DNA from: Flavisolibacter sp.
GTDB lineage: Bacteria; Bacteroidota; Bacteroidia; Chitinophagales; Chitinophagaceae
Length of the DNA: 5,948 bases
Reading direction: 5' to 3'
Assembly (NCBI GenBank): GCA_013695175.1
Contig: JACDAZ010000419.1
Location: 1 to 5,948 of the forward strand
How positions within the stretch are numbered: position 1 is the first letter of the stretch; each line of letters starts with the position of its first letter. Position numbers and translations under genes: made by a program. Shown piece by piece: positions 1-5,948 of this stretch. The notes beneath the pieces were generated by a model. That model was not told where the DNA came from. It worked only from the letters and a program-made list of their open reading frames with translations, and made no database searches.

Positions 1-726
1 CCTCAAAGCCAGCAACGTTTATTAGAAGCGCTGGCAGCAACAGGCAAACCTTTGGTATTAGTAATCATGAGTGGAAGACCTTTAACCTTGACTAAGGAAA
101 ATGATTTAGCTACATCTATTTTATATGCCTGGTTCCAGGGGCATGAAGCGGGACCGGCCATTGCAGATGTATTGTTTGGTAACTATAATCCTTCCGGAAA
201 GCTAACTATGAGTTTTCCAAGAAATGTAGGACAAGTTCCCATTTATTATAATTATAAAATGACTGGTCGTCCGCAACCCTCAGACCAGGCGGAGGCCCAA
301 AAGTTCCGTTCCAATTATTTGGATGTTTCAAACCATCCATTATTTGCTTTTGGATATGGATTAAGCTATACAACGTTTGAATATGGTAATATCAGGTTAA
401 GCAAAAATGAAATGCGTGCAGCTGATCGCATAACCGCAACCGTTACTGTTCGCAATACAGGAAATTTTGATGGAGAAGAAGTGGTTCAATTGTATATTAG
501 AGATATGGTAGGTTCTATTACACGACCGGTAAAAGAATTAAAAGATTTTCAAAAAATATTTTTGCGAAAAGGAGAATCCAGAGAGGTGACATTTACTATT
601 GATGCTGAAAAATTAAAATTTTATAATTCTCAATTAAAATGGGTCGCTGAAGCGGGTGATTTTAAATTGTTTATTGGCACCAGCAGTAATAATGTAAAAG
701 AAGCAGATTTTAAATTGCTGAAATAG
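1..726 (+). CDS. Glycoside hydrolase family 3 beta-glucosidase-type enzyme, C-terminal part (5' partial)
   Basis: The open frame enters from the left edge, so the true start lies outside the window; 241 residues are visible. The first 17 codons before a TTG at 52 stay in frame and read as GH3 (LLEALAATGKP followed by MSGRPL), so that TTG is not the start. Visible residues 1 to about 125 are the end of the GH3 C-terminal alpha/beta domain, with WFQGHEAG, ADVLFGNYNPSGKL and SFPRNVGQ, then the FAFGYGLSYTTF signature. Residues about 145-215 form the fibronectin III-like domain (TVRNTGNFDGEEVVQLYI, RPVKELKDF). Full-length BglX-type proteins are about 750 residues, so roughly 500 are missing, including the N-terminal barrel with the nucleophile Asp. 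Family enzymes remove terminal beta-linked glucose or xylose from oligosaccharides, usually in the periplasm. The exact substrate cannot be told. It converges on an esterase gene, which fits polysaccharide use. Confidence 0.93.
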   Translation, partial: PQSQQRLLEALAATGKPLVLVIMSGRPLTLTKENDLATSILYAWFQGHEAGPAIADVLFGNYNPSGKLTMSFPRNVGQVPIYYNYKMTGRPQPSDQAEAQKFRSNYLDVSNHPLFAFGYGLSYTTFEYGNIRLSKNEMRAADRITATVTVRNTGNFDGEEVVQLYIRDMVGSITRPVKELKDFQKIFLRKGESREVTFTIDAEKLKFYNSQLKWVAEAGDFKLFIGTSSNNVKEADFKLLK

Positions 727-810
727 TATGTTACTCAACAAAGTAAATTAAAAGAATTACTAGAAATTGGATTGAATTCAGAAAACAATATGCAATGAAA
801 ATTTGTTAGA

Positions 811-846
811 GAACATAAAGCAATAAAGATCTGCGTTGCTATGTTC
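811..846. terminator. Stem-loop between convergent genes, candidate terminator
   Basis: The left arm GAACATAAAGCAA (811-823) pairs with TTGCTATGTTC (836-846). This gives 11 base pairs with a two-A bulge and a 12-nt loop. It lies between the stop of the GH3 gene (726) and the stop of the opposing esterase gene (882). No strong U-tract follows on either strand, so intrinsic termination is uncertain. Confidence 0.35.
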
Positions 847-848
847 GA

Positions 849-874
849 ATACAACTTAATCAATTGAATTGTAT
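849..874. terminator. Second imperfect inverted repeat at convergent gene ends
   Basis: ATACAA (849-854) is mirrored exactly by TTGTAT (869-874). The interior is also partly symmetric (AAT/ATT around the centre, one mismatch and one G-U pair). It sits three bases after the previous stem-loop and just beyond the esterase stop codon. It may help end transcription from the minus-strand gene, but the stem is AT-rich and weak and no U-tract is present. Confidence 0.25.
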
Positions 875-881
875 AAAGCAG

Positions 882-1790
882 TTATAAAGACTTGCGATTT
901 AAAAAACCCTGCGCATGTAACCATTCTACAAAACGATCGATCCATGTTGAAGCAGGTGTTCCACGGAGGCCATGGCCACCTTTGGCATACAAATGCAACT
1001 CTGCAGGTTTTTTAGCTTTCATCCAGTCAGTATATAATTCAACACTGTTCGACACCGGTGCCAACGCATCATCGGTGGCTGCAGCAATAAAAAGTGGAGG
1101 AGCATCGGCTTTTACAGAACGGTTTTCAATACTTGTGATAACACAATAGATGGGTGCAACAAAATCAGGTTTTGCCTCAGGTAAAAAATTGTAGGCAACA
1201 TTTGCCACCATAAAACCACCGGCTGAAAAACCCATTATACCAATTTTATTTGAATCGATCTTATATTCAGCAGCATGTTTGCGTACAGAAGCAATAGCCT
1301 TGTTAAGATCGGTCATTGCCATAGTTCTTAACGGAGCCATTTTTTCTCTAAGGGTTACTGGATTCTTTCTTGCTTCCATCATTTCCTGCCATGGATCATT
1401 TGTCAGGCTTCGAACAAGTCTGTATTTAAGTAAGAATACAGTAACCCCATTTTTATTTAACTGTTTTGCCACATTTGTCCCTTCATGCTCAATATTCAAA
1501 ACATGATATGAACCGCCCGTGCACAAGATCACAGCAACGCCATTTGGTGTATCAGGCTCATATACTACAAGGGTTGGATTTGTAACATTATAAGCTATCA
1601 TTGCATTCATTGGTGGTCCTGCAAGAGTTTCTCCTTCACTCCAGTCCCAATTCTCTGAGCCGGGTGCTTTCCCTTCGTATAGCTTGATTACTTTTTGCTG
1701 TGCAGCAGTAGCAATTGAAAAACTTAACAGCAGTATTGATAAAAAAGCCTTACTGTTTTTTATCAAGAAAAAATGTTTGAATATTTTCAT
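882..1790 (-). CDS. Secreted alpha/beta-hydrolase esterase, acetylxylan/feruloyl-esterase-like
   Basis: The protein is 302 residues from the ATG at 1790. A TTG at 1817 would add nine residues, but the ATG puts a classic signal peptide at the N-terminus: MKIFKHFF, a hydrophobic stretch (AFLSILLLSFSIATAA), then QQKVIKLYEG, with likely cleavage near residue 30. The mature part is an alpha/beta hydrolase. CTGGSYHVL (about 90-98) matches the oxyanion-hole region. GFSAGG (about 187-192) carries the nucleophile Ser189. TDDALAP gives the likely acid Asp241, and GGHGLRG the likely His273. This layout is typical of Aes/BD-FAE-like esterases in Bacteroidota, often misnamed xylanases, which remove acetyl or feruloyl groups from xylan. 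Substrate and exact subfamily are inferred. The signal peptide points to the periplasm or outside. It converges on a GH3 gene, with 155 bp between the stops. No Shine-Dalgarno sequence is evident. Confidence 0.88.
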   Translation of the reverse strand: MKIFKHFFLIKNSKAFLSILLLSFSIATAAQQKVIKLYEGKAPGSENWDWSEGETLAGPPMNAMIAYNVTNPTLVVYEPDTPNGVAVILCTGGSYHVLNIEHEGTNVAKQLNKNGVTVFLLKYRLVRSLTNDPWQEMMEARKNPVTLREKMAPLRTMAMTDLNKAIASVRKHAAEYKIDSNKIGIMGFSAGGFMVANVAYNFLPEAKPDFVAPIYCVITSIENRSVKADAPPLFIAAATDDALAPVSNSVELYTDWMKAKKPAELHLYAKGGHGLRGTPASTWIDRFVEWLHAQGFLNRKSL

Positions 1791-2018
1791 TTCAACACCA
1801 TATTTAATGTGATACAATTTAAACTATTTATTGACCAACCGGATTGATTTACAAATTATGTATAACCAAATAGAAACTCAGATGGTAAAAATATATAGAT
1901 ACCCTGCTACAGTTTCACAAATGAGATATAGTGTTATAATAACGCGATAGAAAAAATCATTAATACCCTAAAAAGCAAAACATAGATTTAATACCTATTT
2001 GTCTGAGATTAAAAGCTT

Positions 2019-2048
2019 TTATCGCAAAATCAGGTATGCTTGTCGCAA
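2019..2048. promoter_or_regulatory. Direct repeat with 21-bp period, candidate LytTR operator
   Basis: TTATCGCAA (2019-2027) and TTGTCGCAA (2040-2048) agree at eight of nine positions and are separated by 12 bp, so they recur every 21 bp on the same face of the helix. LytTR regulators such as AgrA bind pairs of 9-bp direct repeats spaced 12-13 bp. This pair lies 63 bp before the kinase start, and the operon encodes a LytTR regulator, so autoregulation is a natural inference. The bases do not match the classical LytTR consensus closely, and a chance repeat in AT-rich DNA is possible. Confidence 0.4.
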
Positions 2049-2073
2049 TTAAATGTATTTAATTCGAAATTAA
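2047..2073. repeat. Two overlapping AT-rich palindromes upstream of the kinase gene
   Basis: AATTAAAT (2047-2054) is inverted exactly as ATTTAATT (2057-2064) around GT. The right arm overlaps a second inverted repeat, TTAATT (2059-2064) with AATTAA (2068-2073) around CGA. The two cannot form as hairpins at once. They start within the second half of the candidate LytTR repeat. They could be protein-binding sites or simply AT-rich coincidence. Confidence 0.4.
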
Positions 2074-2110
2074 TATGAAAATCAAGTATTTTTAGTTAGT
2101 GCATTCTGAT

Positions 2111-3274
2111 ATGCAATTAACAAAATTCATATTATCTGATAATCGCAATGATCGTATCAAACGCCACCTGGTTTTTTGGTTTCTGTGGTGGGCTTATTTT
2201 GCTGTATTACATGCAGCCAATCCGTTTGGCAAACCTGAGATTTCCTACTTTAGAAATCCCGTTTTCACTTTAACAGAAAGCGTTCTCCTTTTGATGGGAC
2301 AAATTCCATTAGCCTATGGTATGCTTTATTGGGTTCTCCCAAAATTTATTTTGAAAAAAAAATATTTTTTAGCAGTAATTGTATCTGCTATACTTTGGTT
2401 TTTTGGCGGAGTTCTGCATCTGTATCTTACCACTGATATTCATCCTAAAATTCTTTCTTACATCTTACCTGAACGCTTTTTAGATCATACGAAGCGACCC
2501 CCGGGTGCAACTTTTTTTATGTCCTTGCTTGGCACTTACAAAGGTGCATTTACTGTGGCTGCCATAGCATTTGTAATGAAGTTTGCTAAATACTGGTATC
2601 TGAAGGAACAACGCAACTTGCAACTACAGAAAGAAAACACCGAAGCTCAATTGCAGTTACTGACTGCACAAGTGCATCCCCATTTCCTGTTCAACACATT
2701 AAACAATATTTATTCACAAACCCAAACCCAATCTCCAATAGGATCAAAGATGATCATGGAACTTTCGGACATAATGAGATACATACTTTCAGAAGGAAAT
2801 AAAACACAGGTACCTCTTGATAAAGAATTTAAAATAATGCAGGACTACATCAATTTAGAAAAAGTAAGGTATGGGAATAAATTAGACCTTCATGTGTCTT
2901 TACCTGAGGAAACCGGTGACTTACAAATTGCACCACTTTTACTACTGCCTTTTGTAGAAAATTGTTTTAAACACGGAACCAGTAAATTTCTCCGAAACCC
3001 ATGGATTAATCTAAAAGTAGAGTTACAAGAAAATAATTTGTTTCTGAAGTTAATGAATGGTAAGGATGATGATAATAGTCACCTTGTTCCAAGATCCGGA
3101 ACAGGTATTCCAAATGTGCAAAAGCGGCTAAGTTTATTATATCCTGATAAATACGATTTGCAAATATCAAATGAGAAAAACGTATTTGTAGTAAACTTAA
3201 GACTTGAACTTATGGAACAGAAACAAGATCATAATGCTCTTATGCGACCGCAACCTGAAATAAACTATGCCTGA
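2111..3274 (+). CDS. LytS/YpdA-type membrane sensor histidine kinase (His_kinase family)
   Basis: The protein is 387 residues from the ATG at 2111; a GTG at 2099 would add four. Four membrane segments are visible at about residues 19-36, 52-77, 85-106 and 134-158. They have short loops and no large extracytoplasmic sensor domain, so the signal is probably sensed in or near the membrane. A charged, Gln/Leu-rich coiled-coil linker (about 162-187) leads to the His_kinase motif QVHPHFLFNTLNNI, where the likely phosphorylated residue is His191 in PHFLFN. The ATP-binding domain follows, with the N box PFVENCFKHG (Asn284) and the G box GTGIPN (about 330-335). Kinases of this family autophosphorylate as dimers and pass phosphate to LytTR-type regulators. 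The stop overlaps the regulator start by 8 bp (ATGCCTGA), so the two genes are translationally coupled and almost certainly form a pair. The signal is unknown. Confidence 0.93.
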   Translation: MQLTKFILSDNRNDRIKRHLVFWFLWWAYFAVLHAANPFGKPEISYFRNPVFTLTESVLLLMGQIPLAYGMLYWVLPKFILKKKYFLAVIVSAILWFFGGVLHLYLTTDIHPKILSYILPERFLDHTKRPPGATFFMSLLGTYKGAFTVAAIAFVMKFAKYWYLKEQRNLQLQKENTEAQLQLLTAQVHPHFLFNTLNNIYSQTQTQSPIGSKMIMELSDIMRYILSEGNKTQVPLDKEFKIMQDYINLEKVRYGNKLDLHVSLPEETGDLQIAPLLLLPFVENCFKHGTSKFLRNPWINLKVELQENNLFLKLMNGKDDDNSHLVPRSGTGIPNVQKRLSLLYPDKYDLQISNEKNVFVVNLRLELMEQKQDHNALMRPQPEINYA

Positions 3275-3998
3275 CTCAAATCAAATAACAATTAAATGCC
3301 TCATTGTTGACGATGAACCAATGGCAAGAGATGTTATACGCAGGTATATTGAAAAAGTTCCTATACTCAAACTTGAGGGTGAATGCGGTAATGCTATTGA
3401 TGCATTGCTTTTTTTGCAGAGCCAGCCTGTGGACCTGATTTTTTTAGATATAAGAATGCCACAACTTAGCGGTACCGAATTTGCTAAAGCACTGCGTTCT
3501 GCACCTAAAATTATTTTTACTACTGCCTATAAAGAATATGCAATGGATGGGTTTGACCTGGATGCTGTTGATTACCTGTTGAAGCCTGTGGCTTTTGATA
3601 GATTTCTTAAAGCAATTACGAAAGCCTACCCACACAAATCAGTTGAATTGAATGATTCGCCTCTTCCGGTAGAATCTGATAAGAAAAACCATTCAGGTTT
3701 TATTTATTTGAAAGCGGACAGAAAAATGGTAAAAGTAATGCTGGATGATATCCTATACATTGAAAGTGCAAGAGATTATCTGAAGGTATTTACTCATAAC
3801 AACTCAATTATAACACGTCAGACTTTATCGTCTGTAGAAGCTATGCTATCAGATAATGAGTTTATCCGTATACATAGATCATATATAGTTTCAATAAAAA
3901 AAATTGATTCGTTTACACATGAAACGGTGGAAATAGGTAAAAAAGAATTGCCGATTGGAAAATATTATCTCAACTCTTTTTTAAAATATCAGAAATAA
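3267..3998 (+). CDS. LytTR-family response regulator
   Basis: This 243-residue protein has the usual two-domain layout. Residues about 9-120 are a receiver domain: acidic pocket Asp15-Asp16 (IVDDE), phospho-acceptor Asp61 in FLDIRMP, conserved Thr86 in TTAYKEYA, and Lys106 in LLKP. A short linker (about 121-142) precedes a LytTR DNA-binding domain (about 144-243) with YLKADRKMVKV, DDILYIES, DYLKV, FIRIHRSYIVS and IGKYYL. All key receiver residues are present, so it should be phosphorylated by the kinase encoded just upstream, whose end it overlaps by 8 bp. LytTR proteins bind direct repeats through beta-strands rather than a helix-turn-helix. A fitting repeat lies upstream of the operon. The receptor gene begins 30 bp after the stop and is a plausible target or co-transcribed partner. 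The regulon is not otherwise known. Confidence 0.95.
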   Translation: MPDSNQITIKCLIVDDEPMARDVIRRYIEKVPILKLEGECGNAIDALLFLQSQPVDLIFLDIRMPQLSGTEFAKALRSAPKIIFTTAYKEYAMDGFDLDAVDYLLKPVAFDRFLKAITKAYPHKSVELNDSPLPVESDKKNHSGFIYLKADRKMVKVMLDDILYIESARDYLKVFTHNNSIITRQTLSSVEAMLSDNEFIRIHRSYIVSIKKIDSFTHETVEIGKKELPIGKYYLNSFLKYQK

Positions 3999-4028
3999 TT
4001 TACAAAACCAACACTAAATCTTACTGCA

Positions 4029-5948
4029 ATGAAAAAACTTTTTTATCTCTTTGTGCTAATAAATAGTTTTGAAATATGCAATGCTCAACAGCTGGAACTT
4101 AAAGGTAGAGTGACAGATAGAGAATCATTTGAACCATTGCCAGGCGCTACCATAACAATCAAAAAATCGAATATTGCTGTTACATCACACAATGATGGTT
4201 ATTTCACAATATCTAATCCACCTTCAGGCAAGTTAATTCTTGTAATCAATTATATTGGATATCAAACTTCAGAACTAACTGTAGATGCTGATGCTAACAG
4301 TAACAATTTAATTGATGTACGGCTGTCATCTTATTTTAAAACAAGCGATAACATTGTAATATCAGCTTCAAAGCGTCCCGAAAAAATTACTGATGCTCCG
4401 GCTTCCATCCATGTAATTGGTCAAAAAGAACTGCAACAGTTTTCCGGTTCAAATGTTGGCGAACTGGCAGCTTATGTGCAGGGTGTGGAGTTCGTTCGTA
4501 TGGGCGTGGATAATGTATCTTTTAATGCAAGAGGCTTGAACAATGCTTTTAATGGTAAAGTTTTTCAAATGGTAGATGGCCGCAACAGCATGCAACCTCT
4601 TAGCGGTAGTTTAATGATGGGTAATAATATTTCTGTAAACAAAGAAGATATTGAAAAAGTGGAAATTCTTTTAGGACCACAAACAGCTCTATACGGTCCT
4701 AATGTGCATAATGCTCTATTTAATTATATTACCAAAGATCCAAGAAAATATGAAGGAACTACACTTTCTGTAAGTGCAGGTAATCAAAACCAGTTCAGCG
4801 CTCGTTTACGACAAGCCGAAAAGATTAATAATAAGTGGGCATACAAGCTTACCGGCGAGTATGCTGTAGGAAAAGATTTTGAATTTCATGATAGTATACT
4901 TAATGTTGGAGGAGGAGTATTTGGGCCTTTGGACACTGTTGCAGAACGTATAGATTTTAACTTTCGCAGGCTGCGCGGTGAAGGACATATTTATTATAAT
5001 GTTTCACCCAGTGCCACCATTATCGTTTCAACAGGTGGAAGTAAAAGCAATACTATAAACACACACACTGGTGGTCACAACCAGTTTGTAGATCTGACAA
5101 ATCATTTTGTACAGGCACGTTTTACTTCGCCCCGTTTTTACGCTACTGTTTACAATGCCTGGGCAGATATGGGAAATTCATATAATGTAGGTAATTATAC
5201 CAGACAATTTTGGAACAGGACAAACAGCAGACTCTTCGACAAAAACGATCCCCGCTATCCAATGCAAGGACATATGTCAGCAGAAGAAGCTGATGTTTTT
5301 GCAAAAAATCGTACTCGTTTTAAAGAAACACCACAACGTTTCAATGCTGAAGTACAATACAATTACACATTTGAAAAGCAACAATTATTTGTAGTAGCAG
5401 GCTTAACTTACCAGGAAGATAAACCCCGTGGATATGGAATTAACCTTGTTGACAGCTTTCGAAGAATATATGTTACTCAATACGGAGCCGTACTGCAATT
5501 TGATAAATTACTGCCATGGGATTTGCGATTCATAGGGGCTGCACGTTTAGATAATCACAGCAATTTTGGAAATTTCGTATCACCTAAAGTTGGATTGGTT
5601 AAAGCAGTTGGACCAGGTAATTTAAGACTAACGTGGGGGCGGGCTTATTCTATGCCAAGCATTCTTTACCAATATGCCAGCACCGGCGGCTTTTTCTTTG
5701 GTAATGGTGAAGGGATAACTTATATACCTAATGGTGCAAATCCAGGCGAAGAATCTTCTTACAAGACTACCACACCATTGCTTCCGGAAAAGGTAAGCAC
5801 TTGGGAGGTTGGTTATAAAGGAACCTTCTTTAATAAACTGAATGTTGATATCAGCTATTATAACGGCATAAGTGATAATTTTTTCACTCCGTCAATACAA
5901 GTGGGTGGCAGGGCTATATATGTGGGAAAATCCAGGGTTACTCATAAT
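4029..5948 (+). CDS. TonB-dependent outer-membrane receptor (3' partial)
   Basis: The frame is open from the ATG at 4029 to the right edge, giving 640 residues; the C-terminal strands of the barrel lie outside. Residues 1 to about 19 are a signal peptide (MKKLFYLFVLINSF, cleavage near NAQQ). Residues about 22-100 form a carboxypeptidase-regulatory-like domain (LKGRVTD, PLPGATITIKK, DGYFTI, INYIGYQT), a hallmark of Bacteroidota receptors. A possible TonB-box-like stretch (DNIVISA, about 107-113) precedes the plug domain at about 118-240, with FNARGLNN, VFQMVDGRN, DIEKVEILLGPQTALYGPN and YITKDP. The rest is beta-barrel, including WGRAYSMPSILYQ and WEVGYKGTFF. The receptor would import a bound ligand through the outer membrane with TonB energy. 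It looks more like a siderophore/vitamin-type (CirA/FecA-like) receptor than SusC, and no SusD-like gene is visible, but the ligand cannot be read. It starts 30 bp after the LytTR regulator with no terminator between, so an operon is likely. Confidence 0.93.
   Translation, partial: MKKLFYLFVLINSFEICNAQQLELKGRVTDRESFEPLPGATITIKKSNIAVTSHNDGYFTISNPPSGKLILVINYIGYQTSELTVDADANSNNLIDVRLSSYFKTSDNIVISASKRPEKITDAPASIHVIGQKELQQFSGSNVGELAAYVQGVEFVRMGVDNVSFNARGLNNAFNGKVFQMVDGRNSMQPLSGSLMMGNNISVNKEDIEKVEILLGPQTALYGPNVHNALFNYITKDPRKYEGTTLSVSAGNQNQFSARLRQAEKINNKWAYKLTGEYAVGKDFEFHDSILNVGGGVFGPLDTVAERIDFNFRRLRGEGHIYYNVSPSATIIVSTGGSKSNTINTHTGGHNQFVDLTNHFVQARFTSPRFYATVYNAWADMGNSYNVGNYTRQFWNRTNSRLFDKNDPRYPMQGHMSAEEADVFAKNRTRFKETPQRFNAEVQYNYTFEKQQLFVVAGLTYQEDKPRGYGINLVDSFRRIYVTQYGAVLQFDKLLPWDLRFIGAARLDNHSNFGNFVSPKVGLVKAVGPGNLRLTWGRAYSMPSILYQYASTGGFFFGNGEGITYIPNGANPGEESSYKTTTPLLPEKVSTWEVGYKGTFFNKLNVDISYYNGISDNFFTPSIQVGGRAIYVGKSRVTHN

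Larger units (their letters stand above)
1791..2110. other. Divergent intergenic region, AT-rich, no gene seen
   Basis: These 320 bp separate the divergently transcribed esterase and histidine kinase genes and must hold both promoters. No convincing coding frame was found. No good match to the Bacteroidota -33 TTTG / -7 TAnnTTTG promoter was found on either strand. The closest is TATTTTTA at 2087-2094, seven of eight -7 positions including the two free ones, which would leave a very short leader before the ATG at 2111. ATACC occurs three times (within 1899-1905, 1963-1969 and 1991-1995). The right half contains a direct repeat and palindromes, listed separately. Confidence 0.6.

Noticed and set aside
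892..1506. Plus-strand open frames at 892-1149 and 1279-1506
   Set aside because: Both lie antisense within the well-supported esterase gene and their translations show no recognisable family features.
1852..1870. TAATTTG and TTTGG on the minus strand as a possible Bacteroidota promoter for the esterase
   Set aside because: The -7-like element is one base short of TAnnTTTG and the upstream TTTG is only about 8 bp away instead of about 19-20.
1935..1940. Perfect TATAAT hexamer, like a sigma-70 -10 box
   Set aside because: Bacteroidota housekeeping promoters use a different consensus (TAnnTTTG with TTTG upstream), no good -35 box is spaced correctly, and such hexamers are expected by chance in AT-rich DNA.
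1791..2110. Possible CRISPR array, tRNA or mobile-element remnant in the long intergenic region
   Set aside because: No regularly spaced long repeats, no cloverleaf-like sequence and no transposase fragment or terminal inverted repeats with target duplication were seen.
3444..3635. Minus-strand open frame of 63 codons
   Set aside because: It lies wholly inside the response regulator gene on the opposite strand, where all receiver-domain motifs are intact in the forward frame.
4806..4988. Minus-strand open frame of 60 codons
   Set aside because: It is antisense to the TonB-dependent receptor, whose frame is continuous and clearly coding through this segment.
4029..5948. Assigning the receptor as SusC of a polysaccharide utilisation locus
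   Set aside because: The plug resembles siderophore/vitamin-type receptors more than SusC, and no SusD-like partner is visible within the window; the region beyond the right edge was not available.

Overview
The window looks like chromosomal DNA from a member of the Bacteroidota, possibly near the Chitinophagaceae. The base composition is AT-rich. The starts lack clear Shine-Dalgarno sequences. There is an outer-membrane TonB-dependent receptor with an N-terminal carboxypeptidase-regulatory-like domain, and a LytS/LytTR-type two-component pair, both common in this phylum. The genus is inferred and cannot be fixed from this sequence.

Left part (1-1790): the 3' end of a family 3 glycoside hydrolase (beta-glucosidase/xylosidase type, + strand, cut by the window edge) converges on a secreted alpha/beta-hydrolase esterase of the acetylxylan/feruloyl-esterase-like kind (- strand). 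The 155-bp gap between their stop codons holds two imperfect stem-loops, which may form a bidirectional terminator. Together the two genes suggest plant-polysaccharide breakdown, with removal of acyl side groups plus cleavage of oligosaccharides.

Middle (1791-2110): a 320-bp AT-rich divergent intergenic region without a convincing gene. It contains a 9-bp direct repeat with a 21-bp period, the geometry expected of a LytTR-family binding site, followed by overlapping AT-rich palindromes directly upstream of the regulator genes.

Right part (2111-5948): a four-TM sensor histidine kinase of the LytS/YpdA (His_kinase) type, an overlapping LytTR response regulator (8-bp overlap), and, after 30 bp, a TonB-dependent receptor that runs off the right edge with 640 residues visible. 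The spacing suggests one transcript. The likely reading is that the kinase senses a membrane or envelope signal, phosphorylates the regulator, and the regulator controls the operon and perhaps the receptor. The receptor's substrate cannot be read from the sequence. Nothing here is clearly a new system; the most testable idea is the LytTR-like operator in front of a regulator-plus-receptor operon.
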